A stretch of DNA of 64,000 nucleotides, from positions 2,542,001 through 2,606,000 of the forward strand of contig NZ_CP147505.1 in assembly GCF_037201915.1 (NCBI RefSeq), read 5' to 3'. A program made the position numbers and the translations under genes. The number at the start of each line of letters is the position of its first letter. Within the stretch, counting starts at the first letter, position 1. The notes beneath the pieces are model-generated. The model did no database searches. It worked only from the letters and a program-made list of their open reading frames with translations, and was not told the origin of the DNA. This DNA is from Haloplanus sp. CK5-1 (GTDB lineage Archaea; Halobacteriota; Halobacteria; Halobacteriales; Haloferacaceae). Below are positions 8,550 through 17,077 of the stretch, one piece after another.

Positions 8550-9560
8550 ATGAGTCTCGAACCAATCGATGCCGAAACCGCGCTCGAACTGTACCTCGCG
8601 GACAGAGGGAATGAACTTTCGGAGGCCTCGCTGAAGGGGCACAAATACCGGCTCGGCCACTTCGTCCGGTGGTGTGAGGATCAAGGAATAGAGAACCTCA
8701 ACACGCTTAGCGGTCGTCAGCTCCACGAGTACCGGCTGTGGCGACGCGACGACGGTGACCTCAACAAGGTCAGCGAGAAGACCCAAATGGATACGCTACG
8801 CGTCTTCGTCAGGTGGCTGGAAGCTATCGATGCCGTCGAACAGGATCTCAGCCAGAAGGTTCTGTCACCGGCAATCACGCCCGACGAAAATTCTCGGGAC
8901 GTGATGCTAGACAGCGACCGCGCATCGGCAGTGCTCACGCATCTGGAAAAGTACCAGTACGCCAGTATCGAACACGTCGCGCTCTCGCTGATGTGGCATA
9001 CGATGATGCGTGTTGGTGGTGTTCACGCCCTCGACGTAGAGGACTATAACCCGGCCGACCAGTGCGCCGAAATCCGCCATCGTCCGGAGACAGGAACGCC
9101 AATCAAAAACAAGGGCGATGGCGAGCGGATGGTCGCATTCTCCGATCAAATCTGCGATCTTCTCGATGACTGGTTAGCGACCAAACGACCATCGGTCACC
9201 GACGAGTTCGGTCGGGAGCCACTGCTGTCCTCGCGCCAAGGACGAACCAACAAGACGACGCTTCGCGCCTACGTCTACCGGTGGACACGACCGTGTGTCA
9301 CCGAGAATGAATGCCCGCACGACCGTGATTCCGAAGAGTGTGAAGCCATGACCCGCGACACCGCTTATCGGTGCCCTTCGAGTGTTAGTCCTCACGCGAT
9401 TCGGCGAGGCAGTATCACACATAGTCTCAACAGCGACATGCCAGATAAGGTCGTTAGCGACAGAGCGAACGTCAGCCAGCGGGTGATCGAGCAGCACTAC
9501 GACCGGCGCACGGAGCGCGAAAAAATGGAACAGCGGAGGGAATACTTGGACAATATTTAG
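8550..9560 (+). CDS. Tyrosine integrase 2
   Basis: This 336-aa recombinase is closely related to the integrase at 2443-3468. The two share the N-terminal pattern (SLEPI...YRLxHFxxWCE, NTLSGRQLHEYRLWR) and the order of catalytic boxes. The first arginine is in HTMMRVGGV, the HxxR box is HAIRRG and the tyrosine is in EQHYDRRT. The cysteine insert is CVTENECPHDRD...C...CPSS. The ATG of MSLEPID was preferred to the upstream frame, which is not haloarchaeal in composition. It lies alone between an IS630 element and a broken GIY-YIG gene, so its own element is probably lost or scrambled. Confidence 0.9.
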   Translation: MSLEPIDAETALELYLADRGNELSEASLKGHKYRLGHFVRWCEDQGIENLNTLSGRQLHEYRLWRRDDGDLNKVSEKTQMDTLRVFVRWLEAIDAVEQDLSQKVLSPAITPDENSRDVMLDSDRASAVLTHLEKYQYASIEHVALSLMWHTMMRVGGVHALDVEDYNPADQCAEIRHRPETGTPIKNKGDGERMVAFSDQICDLLDDWLATKRPSVTDEFGREPLLSSRQGRTNKTTLRAYVYRWTRPCVTENECPHDRDSEECEAMTRDTAYRCPSSVSPHAIRRGSITHSLNSDMPDKVVSDRANVSQRVIEQHYDRRTEREKMEQRREYLDNI

Positions 9561-10021
9561 TCTAATCCCTGTAGTGCTGCCAGAGAATGACAATCTACCA
9601 GATTTTCTCGCTTTCCCTATATGAGTGAGTTATTGCCTGCTCTTTTTGATTGGAATAAAACGAATCCTCATTTTCAAACCCCGTGACGTTACTCTCTAAA
9701 GACTCCCCGAGCAGATCCGGTCAACCTCGCTGCCGCAGATTGTCTGAACTACGATCTACGACACTCAAAACACCCCTGATATCTCTAATGCCAGTATGCG
9801 AAAGATTCGATATCTGTAACATTCACCTTGCTGTCGCCGGAGGACGGAAATCGGAGAAGCTCCTGAGCGAGTTTACGTTCTGTATCGCGGCGCTCAGTCC
9901 GAGCATCGGCGACGCATTCCTCAACGACAGACAGGTTGTAGTCGTCTGCTAACTCGGCTGCCTCCTCAATAGTTATCAATGAGCGTGACTTTTTAAGCTG
10001 ATCACGGAGATTACGTAGTTG

Positions 10022-11090
10022 GAGGGTGTCATAGAACAGTTCGCATACCAAAGAGCAGGGTGAACGCTGAGGTGGAATGCGTTCAGCGACCCTGCAAGAT
10101 GATCCTTCGGTAGAATCGTTCTTCAATGCCGTGGAAACGGAGACGTTGGCGTTGTTCGAGCACCTCTCCTTCGAGTTTCTTGAAGGGTTCGACGTGTTCG
10201 CCCCGGCGGAGACGGGGCGAACACGAGATCTTGAGCCGCCCGAGATGATGCGTGGCTTTCTCCATTGCTATTACAAGAACATCTACGGTATCCGTCCGGT
10301 TGCACGAGAACTGAACAACACCGTTGTCTGGCTCAGCTGTAGCTTCGATCGACCGCCGTCGAGAGACGCGGTCGATCGATTCCTCACTGATCTTGAGCAC
10401 GTTGTTGACCGGGTCTTCGACCATCTCGTCGAGCAGGCCGCCTTGCGGGGCCTGCTCGACTTGACGTATTCTATCGATTCAACCGACGTGAGAGCGATGC
10501 CCGCCGATCCAGACGCATCGAAGTGCTATGATCCAACCGATGACGAGTACTACTACGGCTACGGCTGCACGATCGTCTCAACCGGGCAAAAGATCCCGAT
10601 TGCAGCCGAGTTCACCGAGAGCAAACAAGCACCAGAAGAGACGGCGATGCGCGTCACGCGTGACGCGCTCGCCGTCGGGAAACCGATGTGGATGCTTGGA
10701 GACAGTGCCTACGACACGCTCGACTGGCACGACCACCTGCTGGCCGCAGGGGTCGTGCCAGTCGCTCCGTACAATCCACGAAACACCGACGACCCGAAAG
10801 ATATCGAGTACAGGGTAGAAGACCGCATTGAAAAACACAGCAACGACGTTCAGCTGAAGCAATCAACGCTAGACGAGACGTACAACCGCCGGAGTGGCGT
10901 CGAACGAACCAACGAATCAGTCAAGGGCTGCGGCCTCGGGCGAACGCACGCCCGAGGCCGCGTCCATGCACGAGCGCAGGTGTTCCTCGCGTTGTGTCTG
11001 CGCCTCGTCGTCGCAATCACCAACTACGAACGCGGAGACAATCCGGGAAGCACAATCATCACGGTGTGAGAAGAGTTCTATGACACCCTC
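10022..11090 (+). mobile_element. 1069-bp DDE insertion sequence, copy 2
   Basis: The element has the same ends as copy 1 and is flanked by a 6-bp direct repeat TAGTTG (10016-10021 and 11091-11096). It interrupts the GIY-YIG gene and is inserted antisense to it. Confidence 0.97.
10077..11069 (+). CDS. DDE transposase (330 aa), copy 2
   Basis: The protein matches copy 1 except that residue 2 is Arg instead of Ser (ATGCGT against ATGAGT). The same Arg variant is present in copies 3 and 4, so these three share a more recent common source. The frame is intact and the element looks active. Confidence 0.95.
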   Translation: MRSATLQDDPSVESFFNAVETETLALFEHLSFEFLEGFDVFAPAETGRTRDLEPPEMMRGFLHCYYKNIYGIRPVARELNNTVVWLSCSFDRPPSRDAVDRFLTDLEHVVDRVFDHLVEQAALRGLLDLTYSIDSTDVRAMPADPDASKCYDPTDDEYYYGYGCTIVSTGQKIPIAAEFTESKQAPEETAMRVTRDALAVGKPMWMLGDSAYDTLDWHDHLLAAGVVPVAPYNPRNTDDPKDIEYRVEDRIEKHSNDVQLKQSTLDETYNRRSGVERTNESVKGCGLGRTHARGRVHARAQVFLALCLRLVVAITNYERGDNPGSTIITV

Positions 11091-11639
11091 TAGTTGAGTA
11101 ATCTGATCATCCTTTTCAGCCTTTGACAGCACACCGAATGAGACTGCGAAGTCAAGGGAAGACTCACGTGAGTCTATATCATGGTCAAGAGCTTCAATTA
11201 CAGCGTCTTTGAGATTCTGTGGATATTGCTGTCGGATGGCAACTTCTTCCACTGACGCTTCAGCCGTGAGGTTTGAGCCCCTCCCTGACCGATGTTCGGC
11301 GATGCGTGTATCGAAGTTCTCTGTCTGACCGACGTAATACACCGTGTCCGCGGCGTCGGCGAATACTTTCCACGCTGAAATACGCTTACGGTTCCCACAC
11401 GGGTCGGCTGCGTCGTAGACCGTTGATTGGTGGTAATTCCGATGGCGAAATGCCCATCTTGGGACCTCAGTAAGAGGATGATCTCTTGAGTTCAATGTGA
11501 GGCGCGGTTCGAACAATAAGGGGAGTTGCCATTCAGGTTCACATTCGAGCGCATAGATCTCGTATAGGCAGTCATTGAGTTCGTGCTGTGACGACGATCG
11601 GTTTGATCCGACTTTCCCGGAAGCGGAAGCCATGATAAT

Positions 11640-12251
11640 TCACCCTTCGTCCTCGAATCCACGCTGGACTGATTCGACGAATTCGACGGTCTGTTCTGCC
11701 CTCTCAATCTTCGGACGAACCTCGTTACTCATTTTCCCGCCGTAGGTACCTCGTGCGATTCGCATTCGATCCGAAGCGTCGTCCCATGTGTACCGGGGAT
11801 TTTCGGACAGTACGAACGCGACGAATTCGCGGGGGGAAAAGACGGTCTCCCGTTGAATCCGACGTATTTCTGCCCGAATAGCATTGAGGTAAGCGCCTGC
11901 CCAATCGGAGAGGGTATTCTCGTAAAACTCCTCTCGCGGGTAATCTCCAGTGAGCCCTACCTCAAGATTTCCAGTCAATTGTGGGGCCTTATCGCCAAAA
12001 TCACGTAAGGGATCGAGTTCGCTGAGTTCGACGTATTCTTTTCCGAAGTGAGTGCTGTATGACCCTAGGTCGTCTTGGAGATTTTCAACGACGTGATCGT
12101 CGTTCCATAGCAAGACGAGTTCTTCATCTGCTTCCTCCCGAGCCTCTTCTTTGATGTTGTTCTTGACGTTTTTTGGGAGTGCTCCGAAGACGAGATCCGC
12201 ATCGTAGTTGGTCATCCTGCTATCGTCGTCCGAATTGTTGGTTTTCATCAT
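11640..12251 (-). CDS. Putative DNA-binding regulator upstream of the GIY-YIG gene
   Basis: This 203-aa acidic protein is not a family I can name. The C-terminal third (SPREFVAFVLSENPRYTWDDASDRM followed by RIARGTYGGKM) looks like a helix-turn-helix. The centre is rich in Glu and Asp. Tandem ATG codons occur at 12251 and 12248; a later ATG at 12215 is also possible. Two 23-bp direct repeats and an inverted repeat lie immediately upstream, which suggests that the gene is controlled by a protein binding there, perhaps its own product. The stop is 6 bp before the start of the GIY-YIG gene, so the two are probably co-transcribed. Confidence 0.55.
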   Translation of the reverse strand: MMKTNNSDDDSRMTNYDADLVFGALPKNVKNNIKEEAREEADEELVLLWNDDHVVENLQDDLGSYSTHFGKEYVELSELDPLRDFGDKAPQLTGNLEVGLTGDYPREEFYENTLSDWAGAYLNAIRAEIRRIQRETVFSPREFVAFVLSENPRYTWDDASDRMRIARGTYGGKMSNEVRPKIERAEQTVEFVESVQRGFEDEG

Positions 12252-12307
12252 AGCACAAGTTTTGCTATGTGCCCAACCAACTTTAGTTTTGCCATATGCC
12301 AAACCAA
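12252..12307 (-). promoter_or_regulatory. Operator-like direct repeats
   Basis: Two 23-bp direct repeats (12258-12280 and 12285-12307; plus strand begins AGTTTTG and ends CCAA) differ at only three positions and are spaced 27 bp apart. Next to the start codon, CATAGC and GCTATG form an inverted repeat around the A-rich centre of the proximal unit. Position over the promoter suggests repressor or activator sites. Confidence 0.7.
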
Positions 12308-12352
12308 CGGTGTCAAAAATAGACAGTCCAACCTGATTCCAGTATCTCCTCG

Positions 12353-13531
12353 TCAGTGATCAAATCCGGAGTCAGGGTCATCCTCAGCATCTCTGAATTC
12401 GTCTTCATAGCGTTCGCGTTCTTCGGTGGAGTCGGGGAGGTCATAGTGCTGGTCTTGGACGCGTGGGGTCACATCGCAGCGCTGGTCAATCGCATCTGAT
12501 GAAACACCCCTGTTCTTCTGGTCAGTAATGTAGCCAGTCCGGATGTGGTGTGGCGCTCGGCTACTTGGACACTTGAATGCAGAATTGTTTTTCTGAGCCG
12601 CCTCACAGTCTTCGGGGTCACGGTCATGCGGGCACCCGAGTCCAACTGCGCAGGGCCGAGTCCATTTGTAGGCGATCTTCTGCAACGTAGACAGGCTGAT
12701 CCGACCATTGCCTTTCGTGAGCAGCGGTTTTTTCCCGTCCGAATCAGTTTCCGAGGGCCGTTGGTTTTCGAGATAGTCTTGAATGATGTCGGCGCTGTCG
12801 CCGTACAGCGTAATCTCCCGCTCACTCTGTTCGTTGTTTTTCAGCTGTGTCTCTTCCTGATGTTCATAGTTAAGAACCCGCTCCCCATACTCGAAGTCTC
12901 CTACATCGCGCCCTCGCAATCCATTTTTTCGCGGGCCAGACTGACACATCAACACCATCGAGACATGCTCGACGTCGGCGTATTCGTATTTGCGCAGATA
13001 GTCTAATGCTGCCTTGGCGATTTCCGGTTCGAGTTTCTTTTCGTCCACGCCTTCGCCACCCTCATAGTCCACCTCAGGGATCTCGACAGCCTTTTCGAAC
13101 CGGACCGGAGCCATTCGGTGTTCGATTAAGTGCTGGATGAACTCACGGAACAGATACATATCGTCCCTGAGGGTGTTCTTCGATAACGGTTCTTCCCGCG
13201 GCAAGGATTCGTACTTCCGCCAATTCTTGTAGCGTTTCACGTCCTCACTGGCGAGGTCTTCGGTCGTTTCTACGTCAATCTCTTCTTGCAGGTACGTCTG
13301 CAGGTAGTCGAGTTTCCTATCGTATTGACTCGTGGACCCGACTTCCGCAAGCTTGGCACCACGGAATTCCTCTAGGACCTCCATCATCGGACGAGACTTC
13401 AGTGACAGTTCCGGAAACGAATCCGCAATTTCATCCACGACAGTAGACGCGATTTGCTCCAAAAAATCCTCTGTTGGATCCTCAGAGAGACGTTCTTTCA
13501 AGATCTCTACGTCGTCAGGACGGTCAGGCAT
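12353..13531 (-). CDS. Tyrosine recombinase 3
   Basis: This 392-aa protein has an extended acidic N-terminus and a tyrosine-recombinase fold. The core-binding domain includes DYLQTYLQEEIDV and NTLRDDMYLFREF. The cysteine insert CAVGLGCPHDRDPEDC...CPSS matches integrases 1 and 2. The HxxR box is HHIRTG and the nucleophile lies in DQHYDLPD. The region of the first arginine reads CQSGPRKNGLRGRD, so this residue appears kept. It lies 42 bp downstream of a second recombinase on the same strand; adjacent recombinase pairs like this often act together in integration or excision. No attachment site was found close by. Confidence 0.8.
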   Translation of the reverse strand: MPDRPDDVEILKERLSEDPTEDFLEQIASTVVDEIADSFPELSLKSRPMMEVLEEFRGAKLAEVGSTSQYDRKLDYLQTYLQEEIDVETTEDLASEDVKRYKNWRKYESLPREEPLSKNTLRDDMYLFREFIQHLIEHRMAPVRFEKAVEIPEVDYEGGEGVDEKKLEPEIAKAALDYLRKYEYADVEHVSMVLMCQSGPRKNGLRGRDVGDFEYGERVLNYEHQEETQLKNNEQSEREITLYGDSADIIQDYLENQRPSETDSDGKKPLLTKGNGRISLSTLQKIAYKWTRPCAVGLGCPHDRDPEDCEAAQKNNSAFKCPSSRAPHHIRTGYITDQKNRGVSSDAIDQRCDVTPRVQDQHYDLPDSTEERERYEDEFRDAEDDPDSGFDH

Positions 13532-13573
13532 TGGTTGAGTGGTGTGTTTGTGTTGTCTCGTGAGCCGACAGTG

Positions 13574-14887
13574 TCAGTTGAACTCGTCAAGCGAACTGTC
13601 GATAGTCGTTTGCGTGTTGTCGCCCGCGTAGGCGTCGTCCGGCAGGATTTGACGGACGCGGTGTCGGAAGAAGACGCGCCGGTAGCGTCGCCGCCGTTCT
13701 GACGTGAGGTAGAACTCCCGGACCGAAACGGGATCGGACGCACCTTGCTCCTCAGCGAGTTTGCCTGCTGCCTCCAAGAGATCGGTCTCCGCGTCAGCCA
13801 AGATGTTATAATAGAACGACCGGCCGTGCTTGGGGGTGGCAAGTTCCCCGTCGATCGTTACGTCTGCCCTTCGACACAGGGTTTTGAAGCGCAGGCGCGC
13901 CTGTTTGGCACACAACGATTCTCGGTGTGCTGAATCACTCGGGTAGAGGTATCCGTTCCAGTTTGGCTGCTGAGCGCGTTCATCGAGGAGACCAGCAAGC
14001 GCCTCAAGACCAAAGATGAGCGAAACCTCGCCTTGACCGTTTTTGCGCTCTCGGTCTCCGAATTTGATTTTGGGGTCGTGTTCGTTGAGGTTGATCTGGT
14101 CCACGTGGACTGCTGGCAGTTCTTTCGTCCGAACGCCCCAAACGCAGTATCCAATCACCAGCATTCGTTCTGCATCTGTCTCCGCGACCAGCCACAGTCG
14201 CCTGACTTGGTCACCAGTCAGGGAGGTCGGCTCGGTACTCCAGTCCCATCGGAACTCAGCCTCTATTCCGTCCATCGGGTCATACGCGATACGGCCCGAC
14301 CGGTCAAGCCATTCAAGAAACCGGTGTGCAGCACGCAAGTGGTGGTGTGCTGAATCGTCCGAGATTAACTCTGCTCTGAGGGTCTTCCCGACCTCTTTGA
14401 ACGCATGGTAGACGTCAGGTTCGACTGACGGGTCATTTGCAAGCGCTACAACACCGTCGTCTCCATATTCTTCAGCGAACCGCCGTAACACCTGGTCGAG
14501 TCGAGACCGGTTTGTTCGCTTGGTTGAGTCTGCCCAATCTCGACATTCGACGCGATCATCGAGATAGGCCTTCGCTCGCTCTATGGTGGCGACGTCTTCA
14601 ATACTCCAGTCGTATCTCTCCTCGTCCGATCCGCCTGCGGAGGTGAGCAGAATGAAAAACTCGGGTGTCCCCATCTCGTGTTTCTCGCGGAGAACCCATC
14701 GCAGGTGGGAGTATCCGTTGTCAGTCAGCCACCGTACTGTTGGATAGTCCCGATGTGATTGCGGCTCCTGATCTCTCCATTCCGCCAGGAGTTCTTCCCC
14801 GATGTCTTGGAGTGCGACCAAGTCGTGACTCCAGTCCTGATACTCTCGGGTCTTATCCGAATCGTTCTCTTCTGAACGGTTAGGCAT
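13574..14887 (-). CDS. Tyrosine recombinase-like protein, partner of recombinase 3
   Basis: The 437-aa product resembles a diverged phage-type integrase. A SAM-like domain occupies about residues 100-210 (STKRTNRSRLDQVLRRF). The catalytic half holds WGVRTKELPAVHVDQI with the expected first arginine, HGRSFYYNIL at the HxxR position (reading HGRS, so atypical) and EFYLTSERRRRYRR near the end, where the tyrosine would be. The unusual motifs mean activity is uncertain. It is the first gene of the pair with 12353-13531, about 40 bp apart. The start ATG (MPNRSEEN) follows an AT-rich intergenic region that probably contains the promoter. Confidence 0.65.
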   Translation of the reverse strand: MPNRSEENDSDKTREYQDWSHDLVALQDIGEELLAEWRDQEPQSHRDYPTVRWLTDNGYSHLRWVLREKHEMGTPEFFILLTSAGGSDEERYDWSIEDVATIERAKAYLDDRVECRDWADSTKRTNRSRLDQVLRRFAEEYGDDGVVALANDPSVEPDVYHAFKEVGKTLRAELISDDSAHHHLRAAHRFLEWLDRSGRIAYDPMDGIEAEFRWDWSTEPTSLTGDQVRRLWLVAETDAERMLVIGYCVWGVRTKELPAVHVDQINLNEHDPKIKFGDRERKNGQGEVSLIFGLEALAGLLDERAQQPNWNGYLYPSDSAHRESLCAKQARLRFKTLCRRADVTIDGELATPKHGRSFYYNILADAETDLLEAAGKLAEEQGASDPVSVREFYLTSERRRRYRRVFFRHRVRQILPDDAYAGDNTQTTIDSSLDEFN

Positions 14888-15372
14888 ATCTCCCTGTATG
14901 GGGGGTGCTTAAATAGTTCTTGTCAGATAAAGAATATATTTGTGAAAGATATTTTTCTGCTCAAAACAAGTGGGAGCGTAACAATATTTTTAATCAGGAA
15001 GTCAAACGCAGGGCTGAACGGTCGTACCTGAAGCCGCCTTGCACTCCCGTTGACGAGCCCGTAGATTATGATTACAACCAGTCATATTTACACACCTCTG
15101 TGTCGCAGCTTTGTCAAGCACGCTCGTCCACTAACGGTTTTAATCAGGGTACGTGGGTCGATCTTTTGCCGATGTTGCAGACACCGTGCGTAATGCATTC
15201 AACGCACCCTTTCGCCGTCCTGCATATTCATAATCAGTCATATCAAATATTAATATGCTAGTATTCGAGACCATTCAACGGTGTGCGCGTCCTCTCCCGG
15301 CGCTCACTCGGCAGTCTGAAAACTCTCACAAACCGGGATTCAGATTCCCTGCCCGTTTCGCCCGAACACTTC
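14888..15372. other. AT-rich non-coding region
   Basis: This stretch is clearly more AT-rich than its neighbours, with several TATA-like and AATATT runs (for example near 14930-14990 and 15225-15260). An open frame across 14920-15261 has codon use unlike a haloarchaeal gene and was not called. The region probably carries the promoter of the recombinase pair and may be foreign DNA or an element boundary. Confidence 0.5.
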
Positions 15373-15933
15373 TCAGACCGAATTAGCGTGCTTGTCGAAC
15401 GAGCCAACAGGAGACGTCCCGTCACCCGAACTCGATTCTTCGTCAACCGATGGTATCTGCTCACACCACACGTTGGGTAACTCCCCATTATCGTACTCCG
15501 CAGCCGGATAGACGGACACGCATGTCCCGTCCAATGTCGAGTGCTCGCTCGCGTAAATCGGCCTCAGCACGACTGCGTCACGCGTCAGCATCTTGTGCAG
15601 GTGGTCCGGAAGTTCAGTAATGATGGTGACGTGTGCAGCATTCCCATCACCTGATGCTAAATCATCGTTACTGACACCGGACAGACTAGACACGCCGACG
15701 AATTCGAGCGATGGTCGGTCTACCTCATCGGTTGTGAGCACCGCTTTATCATCCTCCTCGTGATAATACCACGCGACCATTGCACCCCTCGTTGGATAGA
15801 ACTGGTGACTCTCAAACCCGAGTTCAGTAACAAGCGGGGCTGGAAGTTGGAACTGGTTCTGACTCGATACGTTACATCTAAACGCAGATCGGTAGGATCC
15901 GCCGGATCGACTGTTTGTCTGTTGTGCTACCAT
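15373..15933 (-). CDS. Hypothetical acidic protein
   Basis: The 186-aa protein starts MVAQQTNSRSGGS and is acidic at the C-terminus. It has beta-rich segments (FQLPAPLVTELGF, AMVAWYYHEEDDKAVLTT, AHVTIITELPDHLHK), and the opening resembles a short AbrB-like swapped-hairpin stretch, but this is only an impression. It has no membrane segment and no recognisable catalytic motif. It stands alone, with long intergenic regions on both sides. Confidence 0.45.
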   Translation of the reverse strand: MVAQQTNSRSGGSYRSAFRCNVSSQNQFQLPAPLVTELGFESHQFYPTRGAMVAWYYHEEDDKAVLTTDEVDRPSLEFVGVSSLSGVSNDDLASGDGNAAHVTIITELPDHLHKMLTRDAVVLRPIYASEHSTLDGTCVSVYPAAEYDNGELPNVWCEQIPSVDEESSSGDGTSPVGSFDKHANSV

Positions 15934-16182
15934 CGGTCTAAACCCGTTAAATGAAACTGCTACGTAAAAACCCTCGTCAACGACGGGTACAATCAGGAAT
16001 CTGTGACTGGTGGCCAGCCAAATAAAATTCCCGAACAGACTAATCTAGAATAGACTAATTGAGAATTGGCTATTTCGCTATAGTATCTTGGACGAGCACC
16101 GGCGACAAAAGAAGCGGTTACTCTCCCCCACTGGCAACCTTGACGACGGACGCTGTCTCACCACCGATCAATAGCTCAGTCC

Positions 16183-16524
16183 CTACTGTCCGTTTCTGAT
16201 TCGTCGTCTCGCTCGCTCCTCCAGCACGTGACTGGCATACGTGGCGTCATCTCGATCGCTGTCTGCAACGGTTTCGAACGCCTGGCGCGAAATCTGCTTT
16301 GTCAGTAACTCACCATCCTCAATCTTCCAGGCAAACGGCTCAGTCGGATCAATCCCCCGCTCTTGCAGCATCTCCTCATCCACCCGTAAGGACATCACAA
16401 GCTCGTCGCCGTAGGCTCGCGCCTGATCACGGCTCAACACCAAGTTATCCAGGTACCCATCACCATCAGGTGTAGGTGTCGCCCACTCGACTGTCCAGTC
16501 AGGTCCGACGTGAGTTGAACGCAT
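16183..16524 (-). CDS. Small hypothetical protein
   Basis: The 113-aa protein (MRSTHVGPDW start) has an acidic first half with an SRDQARAYGDELVMSL helix and a basic end (EERARRRIRNGQ). I do not recognise a family. It is divergent from the gene at 16627, with a shared 102-bp promoter gap. Confidence 0.5.
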   Translation of the reverse strand: MRSTHVGPDWTVEWATPTPDGDGYLDNLVLSRDQARAYGDELVMSLRVDEEMLQERGIDPTEPFAWKIEDGELLTKQISRQAFETVADSDRDDATYASHVLEERARRRIRNGQ

Positions 16525-16626
16525 GCCACCCCATAGGTCATGGGAGAAGAAAACCTTCGATGACGGGGGTCTCGATTAATCGCCAACTGTGCTTTTGTCA
16601 CTCGAAATAGAACGTGTCGATATTCC

Positions 16627-16962
16627 ATGGATGAGACGTATCGCGTAGAGGAACATACGGGGAATTCGGCCCACCCCTCCGCCGAGGACGTTATCGAACT
16701 CGCCTTGGAACGAGCGGCTGATTCCCGACCGGAACAGGATCCGGACGCCCACTTCGACCGATACGTCAGCACCGCTGTCGAAGCGCATAGCAAATCTGCA
16801 GTTACCGAGTGTATCCGTCTCGTCCTCGTTGAGGGGCTCACCCAACGCTCCGCTGGCGTCGAAGCCTTTGGCGAAGAAGACTACGTCCGCGGGATCGAGG
16901 TCGGCGTCGCCAGTCGTTCCTATCTCCAGGAATTCCTTGAGGAGCAAGCAACCGAGTCGTGA
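16627..16962 (+). CDS. Small hypothetical helical protein
   Basis: The 111-aa acidic protein is mostly helical (EDVIELALERAADS, AVTECIRLVLVEGL, SRSYLQEFLEEQ). No family is recognised. Its divergence from 16183-16524 and its place next to the catalytic-only recombinase fit a small regulatory gene, but there is no direct evidence. Confidence 0.5.
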   Translation: MDETYRVEEHTGNSAHPSAEDVIELALERAADSRPEQDPDAHFDRYVSTAVEAHSKSAVTECIRLVLVEGLTQRSAGVEAFGEEDYVRGIEVGVASRSYLQEFLEEQATES

Positions 16963-17000
16963 GAAGTAACGAGAGGAACAGTCGAGAAGATCTCCTCATC

Positions 17001-17032
17001 AACTTTGGAGTCTGTTTGTGGACTCCAAAGTT
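17001..17032. repeat. Perfect 12-8-12 inverted repeat upstream of a recombinase gene
   Basis: Arms AACTTTGGAGTC (17001-17012) and GACTCCAAAGTT (17021-17032) are exact reverse complements around the 8-bp spacer TGTTTGTG. Arm and spacer lengths are those of core sites used by tyrosine recombinases, and a catalytic-domain recombinase starts 45 bp downstream. Part of the arm (TCCAAAGTTC) recurs inside that gene at 17096-17105. A hairpin terminator for the gene at 16627-16962 is an alternative, but no T-run follows. Confidence 0.6.
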
Positions 17033-17077
17033 CAAGTCCCCATGGCCCGTGATGGTATATAAAGAGGCTTCGTTATA

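Larger units (their letters stand above)
9785..11633 (-). pseudogene. GIY-YIG nuclease-like gene split by an IS
   Basis: The N-terminal part runs from 11633 to 11091 and the C-terminal part from 10021 to 9785. A 1069-bp IS sits between them. Removing the IS and one copy of the 6-bp duplication TAGTTG joins ...DDQITQL to RNLRDQLKK in frame and restores about 257 residues. The N-terminal half contains TVYYVGQTENFDTRIAEHRSG, which matches the GIY-YIG core (YxG...R...H). The C-terminal half is helical. It sits 6 bp after the upstream regulator-like gene, so the two formed an operon. The nuclease is now presumably inactive. Before disruption it may have been a homing or defence endonuclease. Confidence 0.85.

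Noticed and set aside
13574-14887. Treating this recombinase as a pseudogene
   Set aside because: The frame is full length and the arginine is kept. The odd HGRS box may be a variant, so it was left as a gene with lower confidence.
14920-15261. A 113-aa plus-strand frame in the AT-rich region
   Set aside because: Composition is unlike haloarchaeal proteins, and it has no motif and no clear start context.
15258-15400. A possible tRNA-like segment (GGGATTCAGATTCCC)
   Set aside because: The T-loop lacks the conserved A and no acceptor or anticodon stem can be paired.
17001-17032. Simple terminator for the gene at 16627
   Set aside because: No T-run follows, and the arm/spacer geometry next to a recombinase gene fits a recombination site better. 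It is kept as an alternative only.
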